Assembly: GCA_036419695.1 (NCBI GenBank)
Contig: CP143946.1
Location: 2,908,001 to 2,972,000 of the forward strand
Length of the DNA: 64,000 nucleotides
DNA from: [Clostridium] symbiosum
GTDB taxonomy: Bacteria > Bacillota > Clostridia > Lachnospirales > Lachnospiraceae
Reading direction: 5' to 3'
In this document: positions 8,251 through 15,839 of the stretch, piece by piece
Layout of the letters: every line of letters starts with the position of its first letter
Position numbering within the stretch: the first letter of the stretch is position 1
Position numbers and translations under genes: made by a program
Notes under the pieces: generated by a model
Told to the model about the DNA's origin: nothing
What the model saw: only the letters and a program-made list of their open reading frames with translations
Database searches by the model: none

Positions 8251-8576
8251 AGTATGGACCTCCTGATTGCGCTCTTTTGATATCCTGGATTTTATCTCAT
8301 TCTGCTGCGGCAGGTACCCGTATGGCCTGCACACGGCCCGCTGCCGTCAATGAAAAGTACGCTGTGCGGACTCTATCATCGTAATTTTAAAAAGTAACCT
8401 GATTCTATTATATACCATTTTCCTCATTCTTTACCAGTTAGTTTTATTGATTTTTTCTTAGAAGCTGAACTTATAATAGTCTATCGTTTATTTTGTTATT
8501 CTTATAACAGTTTTCCGCTCAATCCCGCTGTTCTGAGAACAGGTTCCTGGCCCTTTCCTATAATACATAAAAATGG
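8251..8576. other. Leader/intergenic region upstream of purO
   Basis: About 325 bases between the purO start and the terminator of the transporter gene. It has a possible -10 (TATAAT, complement of 8407-8412) but only a poor -35. A GC-rich stem (GGCAG...CTGCC, about 8305-8345) lies in the leader. A 15-bp palindrome CTGTTCTGAGAACAG is at about 8528-8542. I looked for a ZTP or purine riboswitch core and did not find one. Confidence 0.4.
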
Positions 8577-8608
8577 GCAGGCCGTCAATCTCCTGATTCA
8601 CGGCCTGC
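8577..8608 (-). terminator. Terminator of the YuiF-type transporter gene
   Basis: On the minus strand GCAGGCCGT pairs with ACGGCCTGC around a 14-base loop, followed by CCATTTTTATG. It is 14 bases after the transporter stop. Confidence 0.75.
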
Positions 8609-8621
8609 GCGCACTTTCTCT

Positions 8622-9953
8622 TTAGAAAATCATAACTCCGATAAAACCGCATATCAGAAGCGGAATATTATACACGATAAACGTCGGCACACAGGTGTCC
8701 CAGATGTGGTCGTGCTGGCCGTCCGCGTTCAACCCCGCCGTAGGCCCCAGAGTCGTATCGGAGGCCGGTGAGCCTGCATCCCCCAAAACGGCTGCTGCTG
8801 AAATCAGGACAACCGTCGCGGCCGGGCTGAATCCAAGCTGCGCGCACAGCGGAACATAGAGTACAGCCAGGATTGGCACCGTCCCGAATGAGGTTCCAAT
8901 TCCCATGTCGATCAAAAGGCCGATGAGGAGCATAACCGCGGCTGAAAAAGCCTTATTCCCTCCGAGGATTGCCAGTGCGGAGGTGACGAGCGTATCCACC
9001 GCCCCGCTCTCCTTGACCACGCCCGCATATCCGGCAGCCACGAGCAGAGCAACCGCCACGACTCCCATCAGGCGGATTCCTTCATCCACAACCTGATCGA
9101 CATCCTTTAACGGCACGGCTCCTCCGCCAATCATTACGATCAGTCCGGCCACGGCGCCGAACGGCATGGAATTATACATCAGCTGGCCAACCACCGTTGC
9201 CGCGATTGCCAGCAGGGAAACAAGCTGCTGGCGGGTGATTTTACTGCGTACGCCCTGCCCTGTGCCTACCTCCGTACTGTTCACCGCCATGCTCTCAACG
9301 GCAATATCCTGATACTCCCTTTTTTTCGAAAAGAAAAGGATCGACAGAATCATTCCGGCAACCATTCCAATCGCCAGGATCCAGTTGCTGTGCCACACCT
9401 GGAAGGTATCGACCGGCATCCCGTTATCCGTCATATTAGATGCCACAATGTTATGGAAAATCAGGCCGTATCCGATTGGCAGCGTGGCGTAGGGAGTCAC
9501 GAGGCCAAAGGCAAGCGCACAGGCCGCGGCCCGGCGGTCGAGTTTCATCTCATTCATCAGGGACAACATCGTCGGAACGAGGATTGGTATAAATGCGATA
9601 TGTATCGGAATCAGCGTACCGGATATACAGGCGCAGACTGCCAGCATCGCAAGAAGCACATAACGCCTTCCCTTTATGATGCCGGCCAGCTTCTTTGCCA
9701 GCATATCGGCAATGCCGACGCGGGCCAGTCCGGCTGCAAATGCCCCGAGCAGCAGATAACTGATGGCCGTCTCCCCATTGTCCCCCAGATTCTCCACAAA
9801 AATCCCCATAATCTGTCCCGGGTTCATCCCTGCGACCATACCCGCAATCAGTGAAGCCGCAATCAGTGACAGAATGACATTTACTTTAAAAAGACATAAA
9901 ACACACAGTGCGATTACGGATACCGTAATCGGGTTACTTAATACTTCCCACAT
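8622..9953 (-). CDS. NhaC/YuiF-family membrane transporter
   Basis: Integral membrane protein of 443 residues with about 11-12 hydrophobic segments. It opens VLSNPITVSVIALCVLCLFK and continues with NPGQIMGIFVENLGDNGETA, the N-terminal domain characteristic of YuiF-type members of the Na+/H+ antiporter superfamily; a DAGSPASDTTLGPTAGLN motif lies near residues 397-414. Bacillus YuiF has been associated with histidine uptake, so ion/substrate specificity is open. An AAGGAGGA site precedes the ATG. The large repeat element starts only about 25 bases upstream of the ATG, so any promoter lies within or beyond it. Confidence 0.8.
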   Translation of the reverse strand: MWEVLSNPITVSVIALCVLCLFKVNVILSLIAASLIAGMVAGMNPGQIMGIFVENLGDNGETAISYLLLGAFAAGLARVGIADMLAKKLAGIIKGRRYVLLAMLAVCACISGTLIPIHIAFIPILVPTMLSLMNEMKLDRRAAACALAFGLVTPYATLPIGYGLIFHNIVASNMTDNGMPVDTFQVWHSNWILAIGMVAGMILSILFFSKKREYQDIAVESMAVNSTEVGTGQGVRSKITRQQLVSLLAIAATVVGQLMYNSMPFGAVAGLIVMIGGGAVPLKDVDQVVDEGIRLMGVVAVALLVAAGYAGVVKESGAVDTLVTSALAILGGNKAFSAAVMLLIGLLIDMGIGTSFGTVPILAVLYVPLCAQLGFSPAATVVLISAAAVLGDAGSPASDTTLGPTAGLNADGQHDHIWDTCVPTFIVYNIPLLICGFIGVMIF

Positions 9954-9977
9954 AAAAAGCTCCTCCTTAAATTATAA

Positions 9978-10868
9978 TTTAGTTGAGGAAGGAGAACGCC
10001 GCCGGGACGGTCGGGGGGCGGGATGGTGAGGGGAGGGTGTGAGTCTTCAGTCCCGGCTTGCAGGTTGTCGCGGGTGGGGAATCCGGGCAGAAAAAGTTCC
10101 TTCGGGAAACGCTCGCGCTCTTTGGAGTACATAACGGACACTAACCTCGTGAAATACCTCGGTAAGTGCCGATGAACTCCCAGGTTCCCTCCGGAATCTT
10201 TTTCTCCCGGATTCCCCACGGGAAGGTTATACCCCGGGACTGAAGACGCGAAGGTTGTCGCCATCCCGAACCCCGGCCTGCGGCCGCTGATTTGCTCTTA
10301 TTCCTTCAAAGGGGGGAGGTATTGTCGCTGCCACTACGTTTCCTCGAATTTCAGGAGAATGCCTCCTGCATGGTATTCAATTGATGAGTCTGAACTTTAG
10401 CGCCTGACCTATCCTTGAATAACCATTGAATTTTTTAATTCATCATTAAATATAGCTTTGGATTTTTCTCTGAATTCAACCCGAATTACCTTCTTACGGT
10501 AAAAGATTCACGACTCCATAGTGGCCGCGACAATACCTCCCCCTTACTTGACGAAAGAGACAATCAGCCCTGAAGCCGGCGGACGGGGCAATACACTTCG
10601 CTGAGTCTTCAGTCCCGTCGACAAACTGCCCGGGGAAGGAAGGAGAAAACTTTCCGAAGGGAGACCTTGGAATCCGCCGGTGCTTGCTGAGGTTTCTCAC
10701 GAAGCTAGCATCCGCTGCGCATTCCACAAGCGGAAGCGAGTCCCCGTAGGAATTTTTTCTCCTGGATTCCCCCTCACCACACCCTATAAACCGGGACTGA
10801 AGACTCATCCATCCACCCCACTCCCCCGTCCGCCGTCTTACAGAGGCGTCCTCGCATCTCAACTAAAT
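9978..10868. repeat. Large nested inverted-repeat element, copy 1
   Basis: An element of about 890 bp whose outer ends are inverted copies (TTTAGTTGAG at the left, CTCAACTAAA at the right). The two arms, about 9978-10340 and 10515-10868, are diverged inverted copies of each other along their length. Each arm contains a unit of about 200 bp bounded by GTCTTCAGTCCCGG and its complement: 10043-10056 with 10234-10247, and 10605-10617 with 10791-10804. The inner arms share GAGGTATTGTCGC / GCGACAATACCTC. A unique loop (10341-10514) separates the arms. No transposase or other recognisable protein is encoded; frames through it look incidental. Copy 2 is at 27161-28147 and a fragment at 46841-46930. 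It lies between the divergent transporter and lipoprotein genes. Confidence 0.88.
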
Positions 10869-11018
10869 CCCTACCATTAGTATATTCTCCCCCCGACCCT
10901 CCCTGCGTTCAGAAAGCGCACAGAAATAAAGACGCCCCTCATACATTTATTTGCGCGGCATTAATTCACCCAAAATCAACCGTCCGCTAAAAAATTAAGA
11001 AAAATTCAATGATATTTT

Positions 11019-11048
11019 CTGACATTTTTCGTCACGATATTGTATAAT
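11019..11048 (+). promoter_or_regulatory. Putative promoter of the lipoprotein gene
   Basis: CTGACA (11019-11024) and TATAAT (11043-11048) are 18 bases apart. This would leave a leader of about 140 nt. A second TATAAT-like sequence at about 11138 lacks a good -35. Confidence 0.5.
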
Positions 11049-11194
11049 AATCCCAGAAGGCAATTTTATTTTCCTGCAGGCAAACAACTGCGGTCGGGAA
11101 AACACCTGGAACGATTTTCACATTAGAAAAATCAGAATATAATAATCATCAAACTTGCCGACATTCTTAATAAATTTTTACGAGGAGGGATTTT

Positions 11195-12022
11195 ATGCGT
11201 AAAGAAAAATTATTTATCGCTGCAACCGTAGCCGTCTGCGCCCTGGCCTTTGTGGGCTGCAAAAAAAGAGAGGCTGTCGACCTGTCGTCATTACATACAA
11301 CCGTAGCTGTTGAGAAGGAGACACTTCCCGAAACCACGGAGGCCGTCACGGAACCGGCCGTGGAGACGAAGGAGGATTCCAAGAACTCCACAGGCAGCTT
11401 TTCATTAAAGACCGAGACGAAAAAAGAAACATCCGGAAAAGCAACCGTGGAATATCCGGTTGTATCAAATATGAAGGACACCGAAAAGCAGAAACAGGTT
11501 AACGCCCTGCTGCGCACCAATGCAATGGCTATCGCCGATGTTCACCCGGATCAGACCCTGTCTGTAACAAGTACGGTAGAAGCGGCCAACCTGAAACGGA
11601 TCGTTGTGACTTACAAAGGAGAATTAACGAATCCGTCCACATCGAAGAAAGAAAAGATCTTCTATGCCAATACAATCGATCTCGACACCGTCCAGAACAT
11701 GCGCCTCAGCGACTTTACCGACGCCTATACCGTGGCCGGTTACATCGCTTCCGGCGACTACAAGCTGGAATCCGTATCCGGCAACGAGCAGTCTGTCAGA
11801 AGCTACATCAACAGCTCCGACAAGACGACGGACTACTACTTCAAGAAGCTCCAGTCGGCCGATTTCTCAGGCGGATATACGGCGGACGAGAACGTCACCC
11901 CTGCCGCCAGCTGGCCGGAGGTGTTCAGCTACGAGAAACAGGGTGTCATCTATGTGAGCATTCCGCTCTCCTCCGAACTCGGGAACTACGCCATCATCAA
12001 ATACAGTCCCGACAATAAGTAA
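11195..12022 (+). CDS. Uncharacterised lipoprotein
   Basis: Protein of 275 residues with a lipoprotein signal: positively charged start MRKEK, hydrophobic stretch and lipobox LAFVGC with the acylated Cys near residue 22. A Thr/Glu/Lys-rich linker (about 35-90) follows, then a folded domain beginning KATVEYPVVSNMKDTEKQKQ. That domain, with a 'conserved strand then short helix' opening and repeated YxSGDY-type turns, loosely recalls extracytoplasmic DUF4163/DUF3298 domains, but I cannot assign it. It is probably exposed on the outer face of the membrane. The start has GAGGAGGG upstream. It is one of few plus-strand genes and stands alone between the large repeat and upp. Confidence 0.75.
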   Translation: MRKEKLFIAATVAVCALAFVGCKKREAVDLSSLHTTVAVEKETLPETTEAVTEPAVETKEDSKNSTGSFSLKTETKKETSGKATVEYPVVSNMKDTEKQKQVNALLRTNAMAIADVHPDQTLSVTSTVEAANLKRIVVTYKGELTNPSTSKKEKIFYANTIDLDTVQNMRLSDFTDAYTVAGYIASGDYKLESVSGNEQSVRSYINSSDKTTDYYFKKLQSADFSGGYTADENVTPAASWPEVFSYEKQGVIYVSIPLSSELGNYAIIKYSPDNK

Positions 12023-12102
12023 CGGTTAAACGGAAGCGGTTCAGGATTTGACATTAATTTCCTAAAAATTGCAGCAATTATCTAAATAATTCTATTTATA
12101 TA

Positions 12103-12146
12103 GTGACAAGCCTATTCAGACAGGTGTATAATACATCTGTCTGAAT
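12103..12146 (+). promoter_or_regulatory. upp promoter with palindrome centred on the -10 (or terminator hairpin)
   Basis: GTGACA (12103-12108) and TATAAT (12127-12132) are 18 bases apart. A perfect 10-bp inverted repeat, ATTCAGACAG at 12114-12123 and CTGTCTGAAT at 12137-12146, is centred exactly on the -10. This suggests an operator. The palindrome is also followed by ATTTTTTTA, so it could instead be the terminator of the preceding lipoprotein gene; the two roles cannot be separated by eye. Confidence 0.5.
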
Positions 12147-12149
12147 ATT

Positions 12150-12210
12150 TTTTTATACCATAGGAAAGTGCCCCTATGATATAAAAAAGCCCTCCGGGCA
12201 GGATCGCACT
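12150..12210 (+). repeat. Short palindromic repeat, copy B (leader of upp)
   Basis: Contains CATAGGAAAGTGCCCCTATG, then a run of A, then GCCCTCCGGGCAGGA and CGCACT, matching the complement of 5741-5799. It ends about 60 bases before the upp ATG, in the same orientation to the gene as copy A is to the aldolase-like gene. Confidence 0.75.
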
Positions 12211-12268
12211 GCATCAGTGATGAAATTGAAACTGGAAACACTATAAATATAAAAGGCAGGTTTTTACT

Positions 12269-12898
12269 ATGGAAAACGTAACAATTTTAGACCACCCTCT
12301 GATTCAGCACAAAATCTCCATTCTGCGCAATAAAGCGACGGGAACTAATGAGTTCCGTTCCCTGACCGATGAAATTGCCATGCTTATGGGATATGAAGCT
12401 CTCCGGGACCTTCCTCTTGAGGATGCTGAAGTTGAAACTCCGATTGAAACTTGTATGACACCGATGCTGTCGGGTAAAAAGCTGGCCATTGTACCGATTC
12501 TCCGTGCAGGCCTTGGCATGGTCAACGGAATCCTGGCTCTCGTGCCCTCCGCCAAGGTCGGCCACATCGGCCTTTACCGCGATGAGGTAACACATCAGCC
12601 CCACGAATATTACTGCAAACTTCCAAGCCCGATCGAACTGCGTACCATTGTTGTGACGGATCCGATGCTGGCTACCGGCGGTTCCGCCGTTGAGGCCGTA
12701 GACTTTATCAAAGAGCACGGCGGAAAGACGATTAAGTTCATGGCAATCATCGCCGCTCCGGAAGGCCTTAAAAGGCTCCATGAAGCGCACCCGGACGTAC
12801 AGATTTATGTAGGCCATGTGGACAGATGCCTGAATGAAAATGCCTATATCTGTCCCGGACTCGGTGATGCCGGAGACCGTATTTTCGGAACAAAATAA
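12269..12898 (+). CDS. upp: Uracil phosphoribosyltransferase
   Basis: Salvages uracil with PRPP to give UMP in the cytoplasm. The 209-residue length is exact for the family. The N-terminus VTILDHPLIQHKISILRNK and the PRPP loop DPMLATGGSA (about residues 131-140) are diagnostic; the C-terminal YICPGLGDAGDRIFGTK binds uracil. It is a lone plus-strand gene with its own terminator. Its leader contains the short palindromic repeat and a palindrome over the promoter, either of which may influence expression. Confidence 0.97.
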   Translation: MENVTILDHPLIQHKISILRNKATGTNEFRSLTDEIAMLMGYEALRDLPLEDAEVETPIETCMTPMLSGKKLAIVPILRAGLGMVNGILALVPSAKVGHIGLYRDEVTHQPHEYYCKLPSPIELRTIVVTDPMLATGGSAVEAVDFIKEHGGKTIKFMAIIAAPEGLKRLHEAHPDVQIYVGHVDRCLNENAYICPGLGDAGDRIFGTK

Positions 12899-12907
12899 GG
12901 ACAGAAA

Positions 12908-12941
12908 AAGAACGGTGCCATCTGCTGCACCGTTCTTTTTT
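12908..12941. terminator. Bidirectional terminator between upp and the next gene
   Basis: AAGAACGGTGC pairs with GCACCGTTCTT, with a T run on the plus side and an A run on the other, so it can serve both the plus-strand upp and the convergent minus-strand gene. Confidence 0.85.
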
Positions 12942-12975
12942 ATGTCCTGTGTTACCGGCTTTCGCCGTATTCTAA

Positions 12976-14013
12976 TTACCTGTACCCTGCATTTAAAAAC
13001 ATGGCTTTGACTGCCACTACTTCCTCGTACTCTTCCTGATCCACTTCCACCCCGGAGTTTAATGCCCTGAGGTCTTCTTTCACCGCCTCAAGCGCGGCGC
13101 CGGCGTCTTCCGCCCTTCCCTCCGCAATGATTTCACACATCCTTTTCAGCACTACGGGGTGTGAATACCTTGCGGGAAGCGGAAACGCTTTTCCTCCGGC
13201 CGTCTCTGACGCTTTTCCCCGGTATGTGGCCAGATACTGCTCCATCTCCTCCAATGCCCGCTTTTCCTGGTTCAGGATAAAACGCTTATTGTTCTTTGAA
13301 GTCGGCAGCATACTGGCGCTGGAAAACAGGAAAATAGCCGCCATTCCAAAAAGGGTGAAATAGATGGCGAATCCCACGTGATGAATCAGTGAATAGATTC
13401 CGTACACAAGGGAACAGACTCCCAGAAGCGAGATGGCTAAAGCCACCCATTTGTAGCTGGGGCTGCTGTTTTCATAGGCCCTTTTCCTTCTGGCCGCCTG
13501 GCTGAGCGCAATGCCAAGCTCCGGCTTCTCCTCCAGAAATTCTCTGGCGTTTTGAAGCCGCTCCAGCTCTTCTTTCGCCTCTTCCGGGAGGACCGGGAGG
13601 CGCTTTGCAGCGCGCTCCTGCTCCTTCTTTTTAAGCCGTTCCTCAGCTGCCTCACTCACCAGCCTGATTTCGGGGTGCTCCCTGCCGATGCAGGCCAGCA
13701 TACGATCTACGTTCTCTTCGTATTTAAAATTACACTGTTTTTCTTTCCCATCTTCATACTGTACCACCAGATAAGGAATACTGGCAAACATCCCTTTCCC
13801 GCTGAAACCTCCCTTGCTCATCGCCACCCGCTTGAACACGCGGGTTACCGAGGCGATCGGGATATAGTACCGTCTGTCTATGTAAAAACTGTTCAGGTAC
13901 AGCGCCCTCTCTCCCACCCCGCAGGGTCCGAATTTTCTGCACTGTTTTCTGTCCTGTTCCAACTCCTGCTCCGGCAGGCCCTCAAGGCCGAGCTTCACTG
14001 GCTTAAAAATCAT
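12976..14013 (-). CDS. Unknown two-TM protein with PH-like N-terminus
   Basis: Protein of 345 residues that I do not recognise. Residues about 30-110 (YIPIASVTRVFKR, then YLVVQYEDGKEKQCNFKYE) look like a PH/GRAM-type beta domain. Residues about 125-175 are charged and helical, possibly coiled coil. Two hydrophobic segments follow at about 190-210 and 214-236, then a soluble C-terminal tail rich in Glu. No signal peptide is visible, so both ends may be cytoplasmic. It lies 51 bases downstream of cstA in the same direction, possibly co-transcribed. Confidence 0.6.
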   Translation of the reverse strand: MIFKPVKLGLEGLPEQELEQDRKQCRKFGPCGVGERALYLNSFYIDRRYYIPIASVTRVFKRVAMSKGGFSGKGMFASIPYLVVQYEDGKEKQCNFKYEENVDRMLACIGREHPEIRLVSEAAEERLKKKEQERAAKRLPVLPEEAKEELERLQNAREFLEEKPELGIALSQAARRKRAYENSSPSYKWVALAISLLGVCSLVYGIYSLIHHVGFAIYFTLFGMAAIFLFSSASMLPTSKNNKRFILNQEKRALEEMEQYLATYRGKASETAGGKAFPLPARYSHPVVLKRMCEIIAEGRAEDAGAALEAVKEDLRALNSGVEVDQEEYEEVVAVKAMFLNAGYR

Positions 14014-14064
14014 AGTTTATCTCCGGTTTTTCTTAGATTCGTGTCCTTTAATGCGCAGCAGCCG

Positions 14065-15504
14065 TTAAGCAGCCTGCTGTTTTTTCGTAGCCCTCATGAA
14101 TACTGCGAGGAATACAACCGCCAGAATAATTCCGGCCGGATAAGCAAATGTTGTGCCGAGATTCAGGCATTCCTTTGCATAGAAGAAATAAGTCATGGAC
14201 ACGGCGCTCATAAAGGTTGCAGGCACTGCCGTAATCCAGTAGTTCTTTTTCTCTTTAAAGAGGTACATACTTGCGGTCCAGAGAACGATCATTGCCAGAG
14301 TCTGGTTCGTCCAGCTGAAATATCTCCATACAATCGTATAATCCAGATGGCCGATAACCGCACCTGCCGCCAGCAGCGGGATACAAAGTTTCAGACGGCT
14401 CATATATGCCTTCTGGTCAATCTTGAACCAGTCGGCCACAACGAGACGCGCGCTTCTGAATGCGGTGTCGCCTGAGGTAATCGGGCATGCGATAACGCCG
14501 AGCATGGCAAGTGCGATACCGATTCCTCCCATGGTCTTCTTACATACGTCGTAAATTGCCGCGGACTGGCCGTTGGCAAGAGCCTCCTGAAGTCCTGTGT
14601 TAAGGCCTCCCGTTACGGAATAAAGGGAACAGCCTGCGGCCGCCCAGATCAGGGCGATTACGCCTTCACATACCATTGCGCCGTAGAATACAAAGTGTCC
14701 CTGCTTCTCGGATTTCATACAGCGGGCCATCAGAGGCGACTGTGTTGCATGGAAACCGGAAATAGCGCCGCAGGCAACGGTGATGAACATAACGCTCCAG
14801 ATTGGCGTTCCCGCTGGATGCATATTGTAAAAATTCGTCCAGATTTCAGGAATCACATACTCTGATTTTGTGAAAATGCCGATGCCGACGCCGACTGCCA
14901 TGATAATCAGGCAGATGCCGAATACAGGGTAAATCTTACCGATAATCTTATCGATGGAAATAAATGTGGCAATGAAATAATATGCCAGGATTACCCACAG
15001 CCAGAGTTCCTTATTGGTTACAATACCGGTGGCTCCGCTGTTCTGGAACAGGGTGACAATCAGGCCGGCCGGTCCGACTGCAAACACGGTTCCTACCATT
15101 ACGAGAAGAACGATACTGAAAACACGCATGACATTCTTCATCAGTCCGCCGAGATAGATACCGCAGACCTCGGAAATGGAAGCGCCCTCATTACGCTCGG
15201 ACAGCATTCCTGAAAAATAGTCGTGGACGCCTCCGGCAAAAATCGTACCGAATGTAATCCACAGAAAGACAACCGGTCCCCATAAAGCTCCCTGAAGCGC
15301 TCCGAAAATCGGGCCGAGGCCGGCGATATTCAGAAGCTGGACTAAAAATAGTTTCCATTGAGGCATGACAACATAATCCACCCCGTCGTTGATTCTCACC
15401 GCCGGAGTCTCCCTGTCGTCGGTACCAAATGTGTTATCTACCATCTTACCGTAGATAAAATAGCCGCCTACCAGCAGCACCAGACAAATAAAAAAACTTA
15501 ACAT
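14065..15504 (-). CDS. cstA: CstA-family carbon-starvation/pyruvate transporter
   Basis: Polytopic membrane protein of 479 residues. PQWKLFLVQLLNIAGLGPIF and GGVHDYFSGMLSERNEGASI (about residues 48-67 and 90-109) are characteristic of the CstA family, whose E. coli members CstA and BtsT import pyruvate or peptides under carbon limitation. This is the shorter clostridial form; E. coli CstA is about 700 residues. The ATG at 15504 is preferred over one two codons upstream because GGAGG is then eight bases away. Its promoter carries a palindrome over the -35, implying specific control. No BtsSR-type two-component pair is adjacent. Confidence 0.88.
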   Translation of the reverse strand: MLSFFICLVLLVGGYFIYGKMVDNTFGTDDRETPAVRINDGVDYVVMPQWKLFLVQLLNIAGLGPIFGALQGALWGPVVFLWITFGTIFAGGVHDYFSGMLSERNEGASISEVCGIYLGGLMKNVMRVFSIVLLVMVGTVFAVGPAGLIVTLFQNSGATGIVTNKELWLWVILAYYFIATFISIDKIIGKIYPVFGICLIIMAVGVGIGIFTKSEYVIPEIWTNFYNMHPAGTPIWSVMFITVACGAISGFHATQSPLMARCMKSEKQGHFVFYGAMVCEGVIALIWAAAGCSLYSVTGGLNTGLQEALANGQSAAIYDVCKKTMGGIGIALAMLGVIACPITSGDTAFRSARLVVADWFKIDQKAYMSRLKLCIPLLAAGAVIGHLDYTIVWRYFSWTNQTLAMIVLWTASMYLFKEKKNYWITAVPATFMSAVSMTYFFYAKECLNLGTTFAYPAGIILAVVFLAVFMRATKKQQAA

Positions 15505-15559
15505 ACTCATTCCCTCCTATGTTTTTTCAGTGTCATACACTTTTTTTTTATTCACTATC

Positions 15560-15604
15560 ATTATAGTACATTCACACAAAAATACAATGATTTAATTGTA
15601 TTTT
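15560..15604 (-). promoter_or_regulatory. cstA promoter with operator-like palindrome
   Basis: On the minus strand TTGTAT (complement of 15582-15587) and TATAAT (complement of 15560-15565) are 16 bases apart. A perfect 10-bp inverted repeat, AAAATACAAT at 15579-15588 and ATTGTATTTT at 15595-15604, overlaps the -35 box. It is a plausible binding site for a dimeric repressor. Confidence 0.65.
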
Positions 15605-15839
15605 ATTGGATACTTTACACTAGTTTGTCCTTACATGAAGGATACTGCATACAATATCCGTCATATATTAAATCTATATGTTAATTCTGTAACAAATGTA
15701 ATGTATTATTAACATTCGCAGTTTTTCCTATCCGGCGATCAAAAAGCGGCCCATCCCGCAGCTTTTTTTCCATCTGCGAAATGAACCGCCTTGATTCGTC
15801 TTATTTCGACAGGAATGTATAAAAAACGACTCCCGCCGT
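15605..15839. other. Gene-free AT-rich stretch between fbp and the cstA promoter
   Basis: Contains GGATACTTTAC and a second GGATACTGCATAC about 30 bases away, and near 15740-15775 a short GCGG/CCGC hairpin flanked by A and T runs that may terminate fbp. I see no gene. Confidence 0.4.

Noticed and set aside
8251..8400. Possible ZTP or purine riboswitch upstream of purO
   Set aside because: GGGCCGTGTGC resembles part of the ZTP aptamer, but the conserved CCGCCTGGGC core and the pseudoknot partner are missing.
9938..10264. 108-codon minus-strand frame in the large element, with a similar frame in copy 2 (27124-27396)
   Set aside because: The shared residues (FPKELFLPGFPTRDNL) follow from nucleotide similarity of the repeats; the start and end of the frames differ, no ribosome site is present and insertion or indels do not preserve the frame.
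10494..10862. 122-codon minus-strand frame and its counterpart at 27711-28094 (SLQSRFIGCGEGES...)
   Set aside because: Matches only where the DNA arms match and diverges by frame in between; composition looks like translated structured DNA. Treated as a shadow of the repeat.
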